64,000 bases of DNA. Source: Pseudomonas migulae NBRC 103157. GTDB taxonomy: Bacteria; Pseudomonadota; Gammaproteobacteria; Pseudomonadales; Pseudomonadaceae. The stretch spans positions 94,522 through 158,521 of the forward strand of contig NZ_BDAG01000011.1 of assembly GCF_002091715.1 (NCBI RefSeq), written 5' to 3'. The number at the start of each line of letters is the position of its first letter. Position 1 is the first letter of the stretch. Positions 27,501 to 36,318 of this stretch are shown here, one piece after another. Under the pieces are notes generated by a model. The model saw only the letters and a list, made by a program, of their open reading frames with translations. It was not told the DNA's origin and did not search any database. The position numbers and the translations under genes are program-made.

Positions 27501-27557
27501 TTGCGCGCTAAGTAAGTGCGAGCCAAATGTAGCGCGCTGATATTTAGCGCGCAAGAT
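27501..27557. promoter_or_regulatory. Candidate OhrR operators before ohr
   Basis: TTTGCGCGCTAA (27501-27512) is inverted in TTAGCGCGCAAG (27545-27556), with a third GCGCGC copy (TAGCGCGCTGA, 27531-27541) between. A partial copy (TTTTGCGCTAA) lies at 27487-27497. They sit 30-100 bp upstream of ohr, the expected place for MarR-type repression. Confidence 0.55.
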
Positions 27558-27712
27558 AAATTTTAAAAAAAGTTTGGCGAGGGTGAAGGAGTGAGAGAGT
27601 GATTGCAGGCAAGACTATTGATTTAGAGCGGTTCAGGCGGGGTTTTTCGACGGTGAATTTTTTTCGGGGTGAGGGCGGGTGAACAGGACTCCCGAGGTCA
27701 CTGCAAACCAAA

Positions 27713-27818
27713 TGTGGGAGCGGGCTTGCTCGCGAATGCGATGTGTCAGTCAACACATCTGCTGAATCTCACACCGCATTCGCGAGCAAGTCGAATCGTC
27801 GCACCGCCGCTCCCACAG
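27713..27818. repeat. REPIN, CGCGAGCAAG family with interrupted right arm
   Basis: The left arm TGTGGGAGCGGGCTTGCTCG is intact. The right arm reads CGCGAGCAAG, then about 16 extra bases (TCGAATCGTCGCACCG), then CCGCTCCCACAG. Confidence 0.88.
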
Positions 27819-27840
27819 GGGAATTTGTGGTGGGTTGGGA

Positions 27841-28302
27841 TCAGAGGCTGTTTTGCAGATTGCTGCGCAGCACTTGCAGCTCTGCCTGCAGTTTCTGCAG
27901 TCTCTCCAGCGACATCCCGCTGGCGCCGAGGATGCACTGGGGAACTCCGCGAGCCTTGTCCCGCAAGGCGCGGCCCTGTTCGGTGAGTTCGACAATCACC
28001 ACCCGTTCGTCTTCGCGGCTGCGGGTGCGGCTGAGCAAGCCTTCGGCTTCCAGGCGTTTGAGCAGTGGCGTCAGTGAGCCAGGATCGGTCAGCAGGCGCG
28101 TGCTGATTTCGCCTACGGTCAAACCGTCCTGTTCCCACAACACCATCATCGCCAGGTATTGCGGATAGGTCAGGCCCAGTGCTTGCAACAGCGGCTTGTA
28201 GACCTTGGTCATCAGCAGCGAGGTGGAATGCAGGGCGAAGCAGGCCTGATTATCCAGCAGCAGGGCGTCGCAGTTATCGGAGAGGTTGCGCTCGGTGTTC
28301 AT
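27841..28302 (-). CDS. ohrR: Organic-peroxide-sensing MarR regulator OhrR
   Basis: The 153-residue MarR-family repressor has the sensing cysteine at C21 (LLLDNQACFALHST), the hallmark of OhrR, and the winged helix LTVGEISTRLLTDPGSLTPLLKRLEAEGLLSRTRSREDERVVIVELTEQG. Oxidation of C21 by organic peroxides would release DNA and induce ohr. It is upstream of ohr on the same strand, separated by a REPIN and the operator region. Confidence 0.94.
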   Translation of the reverse strand: MNTERNLSDNCDALLLDNQACFALHSTSLLMTKVYKPLLQALGLTYPQYLAMMVLWEQDGLTVGEISTRLLTDPGSLTPLLKRLEAEGLLSRTRSREDERVVIVELTEQGRALRDKARGVPQCILGASGMSLERLQKLQAELQVLRSNLQNSL

Positions 28303-28371
28303 TTCGAAGCCTTGATCAGTGATCGTTATAAATCTAGCGGGCGAATCTTTAATGCGCCAGACAATTCTGGA

Positions 28372-29328
28372 CTAGTGCCGGTCCAGGTTGGTTTGCAGGG
28401 CCAAGTCCCATGGCGGAATGGGGCTGAAGCGTGTTTTCAGGTATTCCAGCAGCAAACGACTGCGGGAATTGGGTTGCTGCTCCAGGCGCAAGGCATAGAT
28501 GCCGGTGGTTTCCGCTTGAGGCAGGCCGTTTTCGCAAAACAGCGGCAGCAACTCGCCTCGCAGCAAGTATTCGCTGGCCAGCCAGGTCGGCAAGTGCGCG
28601 ACACCCAAGCCGGCCAGCGCGCCGCAGACCAGCGCTTCGGCATTGTTCGCACTCATGCGGATGCGCGATGGACGGTGCAGGTGCATTTGCCCATCCCGCT
28701 CGAAACGCCAGGCGAAGGGCGGGGCGAGGCCATCCCAGTCGAGGCCGTCGTGCTCAATCAACTGCGACGGGTCGGACGGTACGCCGCGACGCTTCAGATA
28801 GTCGGGGCTGGCGCAGGCAATGCGCACAATGCTCGCCAGCGGCGTGGCCACCAGGCGGGTGTCAGCCATTTGCCCGGCACGCAGTACCAGATCGACCTTG
28901 CCCAGGTTCAAACCCTGCATGTCGACAAAACTGTCGATCAGGTGCAATTGCACGTCGAGACCGGGGTAGAGCATCAGAAAATCAGCGATCACCGGCGCCA
29001 GATGCCGCCGGCCGAACGCGGCGGGCGCGTCGATCCGGATCAAGCCCTCCGGCGCGCTGCTCAGGGACACCGCTTCGGCCCGCGCCAGTTGCAGCTCCGC
29101 CACAATCCGCCGCGCGCGCTCGGCAAATGCCAATCCGGCCGGCGTCGCACGCACCGCATGGGTACTGCGGATAAACAACTGGCTGCCGACGGCGTTTTCC
29201 AGGCTGTCGATGCGCCGCGCCACGGCCGAGGGGGTCAGCGGATGACGGCGGGATGCGCCAGAGAAACTGCCGGTTTCCAGTACATCGAGGAACAGACCCA
29301 GTTGGTCGGTCAATTGATTGGGGTTCAT
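28372..29328 (-). CDS. LysR-family transcriptional regulator
   Basis: The 318-residue protein has an N-terminal helix-turn-helix (LGLFLDVLETGSFSGASRRHPLTPSAVARRIDSLENAVG) and a CrgA/DmlR-like effector domain (EGLIRIDAPAAFGRRHLAPVIADFLMLYPGLDVQLHL). It is divergent from the TauE/SafE gene at 29440 across a 111-bp region and probably regulates it. Effector unknown. Confidence 0.9.
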   Translation of the reverse strand: MNPNQLTDQLGLFLDVLETGSFSGASRRHPLTPSAVARRIDSLENAVGSQLFIRSTHAVRATPAGLAFAERARRIVAELQLARAEAVSLSSAPEGLIRIDAPAAFGRRHLAPVIADFLMLYPGLDVQLHLIDSFVDMQGLNLGKVDLVLRAGQMADTRLVATPLASIVRIACASPDYLKRRGVPSDPSQLIEHDGLDWDGLAPPFAWRFERDGQMHLHRPSRIRMSANNAEALVCGALAGLGVAHLPTWLASEYLLRGELLPLFCENGLPQAETTGIYALRLEQQPNSRSRLLLEYLKTRFSPIPPWDLALQTNLDRH

Positions 29329-29439
29329 GGTGTCGTCAGTGCTTGTGCGAAGTTGGCATAGCCATTGTGCGTTGCTGTGCGTTTCCCCGCCAGCGCCGAC
29401 TGCGTAGGATGGATCGCCTGAGACAATAGGAAATCGGCC

Positions 29440-30189
29440 GTGATTGAGTTTTTGATGTACCTGGTATTCGGCGCCGCCCTGGGAACCCTGGGCGGTCTGT
29501 TTGGCATTGGCGGCGGGCTGATCGCCATTCCCTTGCTCGGCGTGTTGTTCGGTCTCGATCAGCAGATTGCCCAAGGCACTGCGCTGGTCATGGTGGTGCC
29601 GAACGTGATGCTGGCTTTGTGGCGCTATCACCAGCGCAATAAAATTGAATTGCGTCACGCGCTGCCACTGGCGTCGATGGGTTTTTGCTTTGCGTGGATC
29701 GGTTCGATCTGGGCAGTGGGCATTGATGCGCAAACCATGCGCGTTGGGTTTGTTGCGTTCCTGATCGCACTGTCGGCCTACAACCTGATGCGAATGTTCT
29801 ACGCCAGTGCGCCGGTCAGTTCGCAGATGAATTACTCATGGCCATGGTTGGGCGTACTCGGCGCGGCTTCCGGGACCATGGGCGGATTGTTTGGCGTGGG
29901 CGGGGCGGTGGTGGCAACGCCAGTGCTGACCAGCCTGTTCGGCACCAGCCAGGTGGTGGCCCAAGGTTTGTCGCTGGCGCTGGCGTTACCCAGCACGGGC
30001 GTCACGTTGGTGACTTATGCCGTGCATCATCAAGTGGACTGGATGATCGGCGTGCCGTTGGCCGTCGGCGGTTTGATGAGCATCAGTTGGGGCGTGAAGA
30101 TCGCCCACGCCATGCCGGAGCGGCTGCTGCGCGGGCTGTTCTGTGGCTTCCTGGTGCTGTGCGCGGTGATGCTCGCCTTTAAAGTTTGA
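29440..30189 (+). CDS. TauE/SafE-family sulfite/sulfonate exporter
   Basis: The 249-residue inner-membrane protein has about eight helices in two homologous halves, each opening with the family motif (GTLGGLFGIGGGLIAIPLL and GTMGGLFGVGGAVVATPVL). Members export sulfite, sulfolactate or other small organic anions. The GTG at 29440 is used because it starts the first helix. Its last 11 bases overlap the convergent LysR gene. Confidence 0.9.
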   Translation: MIEFLMYLVFGAALGTLGGLFGIGGGLIAIPLLGVLFGLDQQIAQGTALVMVVPNVMLALWRYHQRNKIELRHALPLASMGFCFAWIGSIWAVGIDAQTMRVGFVAFLIALSAYNLMRMFYASAPVSSQMNYSWPWLGVLGAASGTMGGLFGVGGAVVATPVLTSLFGTSQVVAQGLSLALALPSTGVTLVTYAVHHQVDWMIGVPLAVGGLMSISWGVKIAHAMPERLLRGLFCGFLVLCAVMLAFKV

Positions 30190-31033
30190 ACCCTTCGACG
30201 ATGTGTTCGGCCAGGCATTCAGTGATCGGCGATGGGTTGTGCAGGTTGCGCAGCAGCATGATGCTTGCCTCCGGCAACACTGGCAGGTCTTCGGCTTCAC
30301 CGAGAATGCGCATGTCCGGGGTGACCAGGCTTTCCAGTTGTGCGGTCACCGCCAGGCCGGCGCTGACTACCGCCATGATCGCCGACAGGCTGTCGCTGTT
30401 GTAGGCCACGCGATAATCGCGGCCCATGGCATCGAGGGCATTGCACGCCCACAAACGGCAGAAGCAATCGCTGTTGAACATCGCCAGCGGCAGCGGCGTT
30501 TGCTCATGGGCACTGAAACATTGCGCTTCGGCCCAGACAAAACGCTCCTTGCGCAACAACTGGCCGATCTCGCTGCCCGGTTCTCGGGTCACGATCGTCA
30601 GGTCCAGGTCCTGACGCAGCAGCAATTGTTTTGAAGATTCGCAGTGGACTTCGATCTGGATCAGCGGATACGACTGGGCAAACCGGCGCAGAATCCCCGG
30701 CAGAAAACGCATCACATAATCGTCCGGGGTGCCGATGCGCACCATGCCGACCATGTGCGGCTCGCGCAGCGTGTTGAACACTTCGCTATGCAACTTGAGG
30801 ATGCGCCGCGCGTAGCCCAGCAGGACCTGTCCTTCAGCCGTCAACCGCACCTGTCGGCCGTCGCGTTGAAACAGTTGGCGCTGCAACACATCCTCTTCCA
30901 GCCGTTTCATTTGCATGCTTACGGCGGATTGCGTGCGGTTGACCAGTTCCCCGGCGCGGGTGAAACCGCCTTGGTCGGCAATGGCGACAAAGGTGCGCAG
31001 CACTTCGGTGTCGATACTTGGGAAGGCGGACAT
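30179..31033 (-). CDS. LysR-family transcriptional regulator
   Basis: The 284-residue protein shows the LysR helix-turn-helix (TEVLRTFVAIADQGGFTRAGELVNRTQSAVSMQMKRLEEDV) and an effector domain with VRIGTPDDYVMRFLPGILRRFAQSYP. It is divergent from a DUF1127 gene, and a 16-bp inverted repeat lies 19 bases upstream of its start. Its 3' end overlaps the TauE gene. Effector unknown. Confidence 0.9.
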   Translation of the reverse strand: MSAFPSIDTEVLRTFVAIADQGGFTRAGELVNRTQSAVSMQMKRLEEDVLQRQLFQRDGRQVRLTAEGQVLLGYARRILKLHSEVFNTLREPHMVGMVRIGTPDDYVMRFLPGILRRFAQSYPLIQIEVHCESSKQLLLRQDLDLTIVTREPGSEIGQLLRKERFVWAEAQCFSAHEQTPLPLAMFNSDCFCRLWACNALDAMGRDYRVAYNSDSLSAIMAVVSAGLAVTAQLESLVTPDMRILGEAEDLPVLPEASIMLLRNLHNPSPITECLAEHIVEGFKL

Positions 31034-31051
31034 ACATCAATCTCCGAGATG

Positions 31052-31067
31052 TGTTTCATAAGAAACA
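31052..31067. promoter_or_regulatory. Inverted repeat, candidate LysR operator
   Basis: TGTTTCATAAGAAACA has perfect 6-bp arms around ATAA and lies between the divergent LysR and DUF1127 genes. Confidence 0.5.
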
Positions 31068-31129
31068 TTCGTTGGATTGATCTTAGCCCCGGCGAGACAC
31101 TTGAGCCATCCCAAACGGAGGGCAACAAG

Positions 31130-31345
31130 ATGAAAGGTCAAAAAGGTTATGTCGAGGTAGAAAAACATTCCATCCACGTGGTATCCGATTTGTTGCACAA
31201 AATCAGTCGCTGGTATGAATTGCACCGTGAACGCGAGTTGTTGGCGGGCATGAGCGACGAAGCGCTGAAGGACATCGGGCTCAGTCGTGCGGATGTCGAG
31301 CACGAAAGCATCCGCCCATTCTGGGATGACCCGATGCACAAATGA
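31130..31345 (+). CDS. DUF1127 small protein
   Basis: The 71-residue protein ends in the arginine-rich DUF1127/YjiS domain (ISRWYELHRERELLAGMSDEALKDIGLSRADVEHE). Related small proteins in alpha-proteobacteria affect RNA turnover and phosphate responses; the role in pseudomonads is not known. GGAGG nine bases before the ATG is a strong site. Divergent LysR control is likely. Confidence 0.9.
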   Translation: MKGQKGYVEVEKHSIHVVSDLLHKISRWYELHRERELLAGMSDEALKDIGLSRADVEHESIRPFWDDPMHK

Positions 31346-31409
31346 GTGACCCACAACTACACAAACCGTCTTCCGGTGAGGTAGGTTGCGAGCAGACAAG
31401 GAGATGCTC

Positions 31410-32639
31410 ATGCCCGCAACGCTGTCCTTTTCCATCAAACAGGCTCGACGCCTGGCGCTGGCCGCCCAAGGGTTCAATGGGCGCCAGTCGCCGGCGGCGA
31501 TCAAGGCGCTTCAGCTCAATCGCCTGATCGAGCGGCTGGGCATTCTGCAGATCGATTCGGTCAATGCGTTGGTGCGCTCGCACTACCTTCCCTTGTTTTC
31601 CCGCCTCGGCAACTACTCATCCGACTTGCTCGACCAGGCTGCCTGGAGTTCGGGCCGTCGACGCACGCTGTTCGAATACTGGGGCCATGAAGCCTCGTTG
31701 CTACCCCTGTCGATGTACCCGTTGATGCGCTGGCGCATGCAGCGTGCGACCCGTGGTGAAGATATCTATCAGCAACTGGCGCGTTTCGGGCGTGAGCAGC
31801 AGGACACCATTCGCCGAGTGCTGGCCTCGGTTCAGGAGCTCGGCGCGCTGGGTGCCGGGAGTCTGTCGACCCGCCAGGAGCGGGCAGGGCCGTGGTGGGA
31901 CTGGAGTGCGGAAAAGCATGCGCTGGAATGGCTGTTCGCCGCCGGTGAGGTGACCGTGGCCGGACGGCGTGGATTCGAGCGGCTTTATGATCTACCGGAG
32001 CGGGTTATTCCCTCCGCGATTCTGCAGCAGCCGTCGCTCTTGGAAGACGAGGCGCAGCGCGGGCTGCTGCTGCATGCCGCCAATGCCTTGGGGGTGGCGA
32101 CGGAGAAGGACCTGCGAGACTACTTTCGAATGAGCCCCGGCGATGCGCGTCCGCGTCTGGCGGAACTGGTGGAGGCGGGTGAGTTGCAGACTTGCGAGGT
32201 TCAGGGTTGGCGGCAACCGGCGTTTTGTCTGCCCGAGCCGAAAGTGCCGCGCAGGGCCCAGGCCAGTGCCTTGCTGTCACCCTTCGATTCGCTGATCTGG
32301 GAGCGCAGCCGTACCGAGCGCCTGTTCGATTTTCGCTATCGGCTGGAGATCTACACGCCGCCGGACAAACGCATCTACGGGTATTACGTGCTGCCGTTTT
32401 TACACAACGAACGGATTGCCGCGCGGGTGGATTTGCGGGCCGAACGGGCGTTGGGGCGGCTCGCGGTGCATGCCGTGCATGAGGAGGAGCCGGGGCTGGA
32501 CGAGGAGGGGATGCTGGCGTTGGCGGTGAATTTGCGGCGGATGGCGGATTGGTTGGGGTTGGCGCGGGTTCAGTTGAATTGTCCGCGGGCGAGTGCGGCG
32601 CGGTTGCGGGTGGCATTGGCCAATATCGATGTCGTCTGA
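31410..32639 (+). CDS. Winged-helix DNA glycosylase (YcaQ/AlkZ-like)
   Basis: The 409-residue protein matches the YcaQ/AlkX family, which unhooks interstrand DNA crosslinks and removes bulky alkyl adducts. The N-terminal region has ARRLALAAQGF, and the catalytic-like QxD motif occurs as LGILQIDSVNALVRSHYLPLFSRLG (Q-I-D). Later segments FEYWGHEASLLP and LLSPFDSLIWERSRTERLFDF are family landmarks. AAGGAG seven bases before the ATG at 31410 fixes the start. No resistance or biosynthetic genes are beside it. Confidence 0.9.
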   Translation: MPATLSFSIKQARRLALAAQGFNGRQSPAAIKALQLNRLIERLGILQIDSVNALVRSHYLPLFSRLGNYSSDLLDQAAWSSGRRRTLFEYWGHEASLLPLSMYPLMRWRMQRATRGEDIYQQLARFGREQQDTIRRVLASVQELGALGAGSLSTRQERAGPWWDWSAEKHALEWLFAAGEVTVAGRRGFERLYDLPERVIPSAILQQPSLLEDEAQRGLLLHAANALGVATEKDLRDYFRMSPGDARPRLAELVEAGELQTCEVQGWRQPAFCLPEPKVPRRAQASALLSPFDSLIWERSRTERLFDFRYRLEIYTPPDKRIYGYYVLPFLHNERIAARVDLRAERALGRLAVHAVHEEEPGLDEEGMLALAVNLRRMADWLGLARVQLNCPRASAARLRVALANIDVV

Positions 32640-32647
32640 ACGGGCCT

Positions 32648-32730
32648 CATCGCGAGCAAGCCCGCCCCCGCATTTGACCGCGTCCGTCGGGACAACACGG
32701 TCAAATGTGGGAGCGGGCTTGCTCGCGATG
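32648..32730. repeat. REPIN, CGCGAGCAAG family
   Basis: Arms TCATCGCGAGCAAGCCCGC and GCGGGCTTGCTCGCGATG, with an inner inverted repeat (ATTTGACCG / CGGTCAAAT). Confidence 0.9.
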
Positions 32731-32743
32731 GGAGCGACGCGGT

Positions 32744-34090
32744 TTACCGTCGGACTTGCTTCAGGGTTTCAGCAATGAGGAACGCCAATTCCAGCGACTG
32801 ATCAGCATTCATCCGCGGATCACAATGGGTGTGATACCGGTCCGACAAGCCATCCTCGGTAATCGGCCGCGCACCACCAATGCACTCGGTGACATTCTGC
32901 CCGGTCATCTCGATATGGATGCCACCGGCATAACTGCCTTCCGCTTGGTGAACCTGGAAGAACTGCTTCACCTCGCCAAGAATCTGCGCAAAGTCACGGG
33001 TCTTGTAACCGCTGCTGGCCTTGATGGTGTTGCCGTGCATCGGGTCGGAACTCCAGAGCACTTGCTTGCCTTCGCGCTGCACTGCGCGGATCAGCGCCGG
33101 CAAGTGATCGCCAACCTTGTTCGCGCCCATCCGCGCGATCAGGTTCAAGCGCCCCGGATCGTTGTCCGGGTTGAGCACGTCGATCAGGCGGATCAGGTCT
33201 TCGGGGTTCATGCTCGGGCCGACCTTGACCCCGATCGGGTTGTTCACCCCGCGCAGGAATTCGACGTGAGCACCGTCCAGCTGACGGGTGCGGTCGCCGA
33301 TCCACAGCATGTGCGCCGAGCAGTCGTAGTAATCGTTGGTCAGGCTGTCGCGACGCACGAAGGCTTCTTCGTAGTTCAGCAGCAGCGCTTCGTGGGCGGT
33401 GAAGAAACTGGTTTCGCGCAATTGCGGCGAACTGTCCATGCCGCAGGCGCGCATGAACGCCAACGTTTCATCGATGCGGTCGGCGAGGTGGCTGTATTTC
33501 TCTGCCAGCGCCGAGTTGGCGATGAAGTCCAGGTTCCACTTGTGCACCTGATGCAGGTCGGCAAAACCGCCCTGGGCGAAGGCGCGCAGCAGGTTCAGGG
33601 TGGCGGTGGACTGGTGGTAGGACTGCAGCAGGCGTTCCGGGTCCGGCACTCGACTTTTTTCATCGAAACCGATGCCGTTGACGATGTCGCCGCGGTAGGC
33701 CGGCAGGGTCACGCCGTCGATGGTTTCGTCGTTGGCCGAGCGCGGCTTGGCGAACTGGCCGGCCATGCGCCCGACCTTGACCACCGGGCAACCGGCCGCG
33801 AAGGTCATGACGATTGCCATTTGCAGCAGCACTTTGAAGGTGTCGCGGATTTTTGCGGCGGAGAATTCTGCGAAGCTTTCGGCGCAGTCGCCGCCCTGCA
33901 GCAGAAACGCGCGACCCTGGGTCACTTCAGCGAACTGACGGCGCAACTCCCGGGCTTCACCGGCAAACACCAGCGGCGGATAGCTGGCCAGGGTTTGCTC
34001 GACGTGCAGCAAATGCGCGGCGTCGGGATAAACAGGTTGTTGCTGGATCGGCAGGGCGCGCCAGCTGTCAGGGCTCCAGGATTGGCTCAT
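32744..34090 (-). CDS. 3-deoxy-7-phosphoheptulonate synthase, class II
   Basis: The 448-residue protein is a class II (plant/AroAII-type) DAHP synthase: [22 protein letters not shown] with the metal-ligand cysteine, [14 protein letters not shown], and the C-terminal [19 protein letters not shown] and TECIGG. It starts the shikimate pathway in parallel with the class I enzyme at 17370. Phenazine clusters carry a similar gene (phzC) but none is present here. ATGATG at 34088-34093 allows two starts; MSQSW (34090) is used. Confidence 0.94.
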   Translation of the reverse strand: MSQSWSPDSWRALPIQQQPVYPDAAHLLHVEQTLASYPPLVFAGEARELRRQFAEVTQGRAFLLQGGDCAESFAEFSAAKIRDTFKVLLQMAIVMTFAAGCPVVKVGRMAGQFAKPRSANDETIDGVTLPAYRGDIVNGIGFDEKSRVPDPERLLQSYHQSTATLNLLRAFAQGGFADLHQVHKWNLDFIANSALAEKYSHLADRIDETLAFMRACGMDSSPQLRETSFFTAHEALLLNYEEAFVRRDSLTNDYYDCSAHMLWIGDRTRQLDGAHVEFLRGVNNPIGVKVGPSMNPEDLIRLIDVLNPDNDPGRLNLIARMGANKVGDHLPALIRAVQREGKQVLWSSDPMHGNTIKASSGYKTRDFAQILGEVKQFFQVHQAEGSYAGGIHIEMTGQNVTECIGGARPITEDGLSDRYHTHCDPRMNADQSLELAFLIAETLKQVRR

Positions 34091-34239
34091 CACGGTCTCG
34101 GTTGTTTTTCGCTCGGGCGTTCATGTTATCAGCAAATTAGTGCGTGACCTGTTCCCGTCGCTTCGCGGACAATCGCGCTTTTGCCGCGTCATGTGGCGGT
34201 GTACTACGTTGCCGGGCCCGGTAACGATCAGGAGACGAA

Positions 34240-34995
34240 ATGACTGAGGAGCGCGTCGAGCATCTGCTCGCCGAGGTACAGGACGAGTTCGGCGTGATTC
34301 GTGTGCTGGAAGTGGCCGATTACCGTTTTCTCGAGTTCGGTGATGCCATCGAACAGAGCTGTGTATTCACCGCGGATCCGAGCTGGCTCGAATACGATTA
34401 CACCCGGGCGATGCTGATCGGTGCGTTGTGCCACGAGCAACCGGAAAGCGCGCTGTTCCTCGGCCTGGGCGCCGGCACGCTGACCCAGGCGTGTCTGAAA
34501 TTCCTGCCGCTGGAAGATGTCGAGGCCATCGAACTGCGCCCCGACGTGCCGCGCCTGGCCATCGAATACCTTGGGCTGGATGACGATCCTCGGCTGTACA
34601 TCCGGGTTGGCGACGCGCTGGAATTGCTCGATACCGCTGAATCTGCCGACCTGATTTTCGTCGACCTCTATACCGATGTCGGGCCGGGCGTCGGGCACCT
34701 GGCCTGGAGTTTTCTGGAAAACTGTCAGAAACGCCTGAATCCGGGGGGGTGGCTGGTGATCAATCAGTGGGCCACCGACGATGGCAAACCGTTGGGCGCG
34801 GCGTTGTTGCGCGGGCTTTATCATCGGCACTACTGGGAGCTGCCGGTGAAGGAGGGCAATGTGATTCTGATCGTGCCTTCGGAACTGGATCAGGACTTGG
34901 ACATGGACGGGTTGGTGGCGCGGGCCGAAGCGTTGGCGCCGCGGTTGGGTTATTCGTTGCAGTCGTTGATCAAGGCGATTCGCCCGGCGACTTGA
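34240..34995 (+). CDS. Spermidine synthase-like methyltransferase-fold protein
   Basis: The 251-residue protein has a Rossmann fold with ALFLGLGAGTLTQACLKF (motif I), VEAIELRPDVPRLAIEYLGLDDDPRLYIRVGDALELL and ADLIFVDLYTDVG. This is the spermidine synthase-like branch; the polyamine-site residues of true SpeE are not obvious, so activity is uncertain. AGGAGA precedes the ATG. It is divergent from the DAHP synthase gene. Confidence 0.83.
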   Translation: MTEERVEHLLAEVQDEFGVIRVLEVADYRFLEFGDAIEQSCVFTADPSWLEYDYTRAMLIGALCHEQPESALFLGLGAGTLTQACLKFLPLEDVEAIELRPDVPRLAIEYLGLDDDPRLYIRVGDALELLDTAESADLIFVDLYTDVGPGVGHLAWSFLENCQKRLNPGGWLVINQWATDDGKPLGAALLRGLYHRHYWELPVKEGNVILIVPSELDQDLDMDGLVARAEALAPRLGYSLQSLIKAIRPAT

Positions 34996-35014
34996 TGTGT
35001 CGCCAGTGATGGCC

Positions 35015-35083
35015 CCTTCGCGAGCAAGCCCGCTCCCACATTTGGAATGCGTTCTCCTGTGGGAGCGGGCTTGCTCGCGAAGG
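35015..35083. repeat. REPIN, CGCGAGCAAG family (short)
   Basis: Perfect arms CCTTCGCGAGCAAGCCCGC and GCGGGCTTGCTCGCGAAGG around a short centre. Confidence 0.93.
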
Positions 35084-35106
35084 GACCCTCAAAATCACTA
35101 CAAATC

Positions 35107-35898
35107 TCAGACCCCTTTGAACACGCCCGGTCGCTTTTCCAGCATCGACCGCACACCTTCCTTCGCATCCTCACTCGCCAACAACTTCTTCACCAGCGCC
35201 GGCAATCCCTGCGCCGCGGCGGTTTCCCCTTCGTAACGTGCCTGTCGCGCCGACATCAACGTCGCCTGAACCCCCATCGGTGCCTGCCGGGCAATTCGCT
35301 CAGCCAGTTCTATCGCCCGCGGCAACAAATCCTCGCTGGCCATGACTTCCTGCACCAGGCCCAGGTGCAGCGCATCGTGGGCATCGAACTCATCGCCCGT
35401 CAGCAGCCAGCGCATGGCATTGCCCCAGCCTGCAACCTGATGCAGGCGCAGCGTCGCGCCGCCAAACGGGAAGATCCCGCGCTGCACTTCTTTCTGGGCG
35501 AACCGGGTGTTGCTGGCACACAGGTTGATGTCGGCAGCCAGCATCAGCTCGATGCCGATGGTCAGGCAGTAACCTTGCGCGGCGACGATCACCGGTTTGC
35601 TGACGCGCGGGCCTGCGAACACGCCCCACGGATCGCAGCCTCCGGGCGGCGCTTGCCAGCCTTCGGCCAGCGCTGCGCTGGCATTGACCAGGTCGAGCCC
35701 GGCAGTGAAATGCTCGCCATGGCCGAACACCACCGCCACCCGCGCCTCGCCGTCGGCCTCGAATTCGCCGTAGGCCAGGCTGAGGGCATTGAGCAAGTCG
35801 AGATCGAAGGCGTTGCGCTTGGCCACCCGATCCAGGCCGATCAACAAGACATGGCCGCGCCGTTCGCAGGTCACACGGCTGGTAACGGGTTGATTCAT
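35107..35898 (-). CDS. Enoyl-CoA hydratase/isomerase family protein
   Basis: The 263-residue crotonase-fold protein keeps both acidic positions of hydratases (GYCLTIGIELMLAADI and FAQKEVQRGIFPFGGA) and the oxyanion-hole segment GEHFTAGLDL. Hydration of an enoyl-CoA is likely; substrate is unknown. The ATG at 35898 (MNQPVTSRV) is used because it begins the conserved domain. Confidence 0.88.
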   Translation of the reverse strand: MNQPVTSRVTCERRGHVLLIGLDRVAKRNAFDLDLLNALSLAYGEFEADGEARVAVVFGHGEHFTAGLDLVNASAALAEGWQAPPGGCDPWGVFAGPRVSKPVIVAAQGYCLTIGIELMLAADINLCASNTRFAQKEVQRGIFPFGGATLRLHQVAGWGNAMRWLLTGDEFDAHDALHLGLVQEVMASEDLLPRAIELAERIARQAPMGVQATLMSARQARYEGETAAAQGLPALVKKLLASEDAKEGVRSMLEKRPGVFKGV

Positions 35899-36318
35899 CA
35901 GGCAATTCCTCGGGCGGGAAGGAGTTTGAGAGCGCAAGGCTGCGTCACAAGGGTGAAGCGTTTTAGCGCCATCGCCAGCAGGGCCGGGCCTTTGAAAAAT
36001 AGACCGCTGCACGATTATCTGCAAAGCCTGTGACATAACGGTGTATGCGTCAGATTTCCGACAAATAATGCTCCCTTTTTGGGCGAATTCCGGTATAGTG
36101 CGCGCCGGCCTTTAACCGGGCCGCGTTTAGGTAGCGCAATTCCCCGAAGTCAGCTTCGGCTGCACGTCCGCACAGCGGACTCTCCCTTGACGAATCTTTT
36201 TCATTCATTCGTTTTCGCAAATCCCCGCCGACAAAGCAGCCAGGGCGACTCTTGAGTCTTACACGGCATGCGCAGCTTTGGAGCATGGGTCTTTGCGGAT
36301 GCACTTAGAGGCAGACCC
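35899..36318 (+). other. Leader and promoter region of deaD
   Basis: This 420-base gap holds the deaD 5' region. A -10 like TATAGT at 36094-36099 would give an untranslated leader of about 210 nt. GC-rich inverted segments (CGGCC / GGGCCG, about 36105-36122) follow, then a pyrimidine-rich stretch. Long leaders are usual for cold-shock helicase genes. No other gene is apparent. Confidence 0.5.

Noticed and set aside
32744..34090. Class II DAHP synthase as phenazine gene phzC
   Set aside because: No other phenazine genes are nearby and the neighbours are housekeeping.
35015..35083. Short spaced inverted repeats considered as CRISPR repeats
   Set aside because: Single inverted pairs, dispersed, with no regular spacing or cas genes; they are REPINs.
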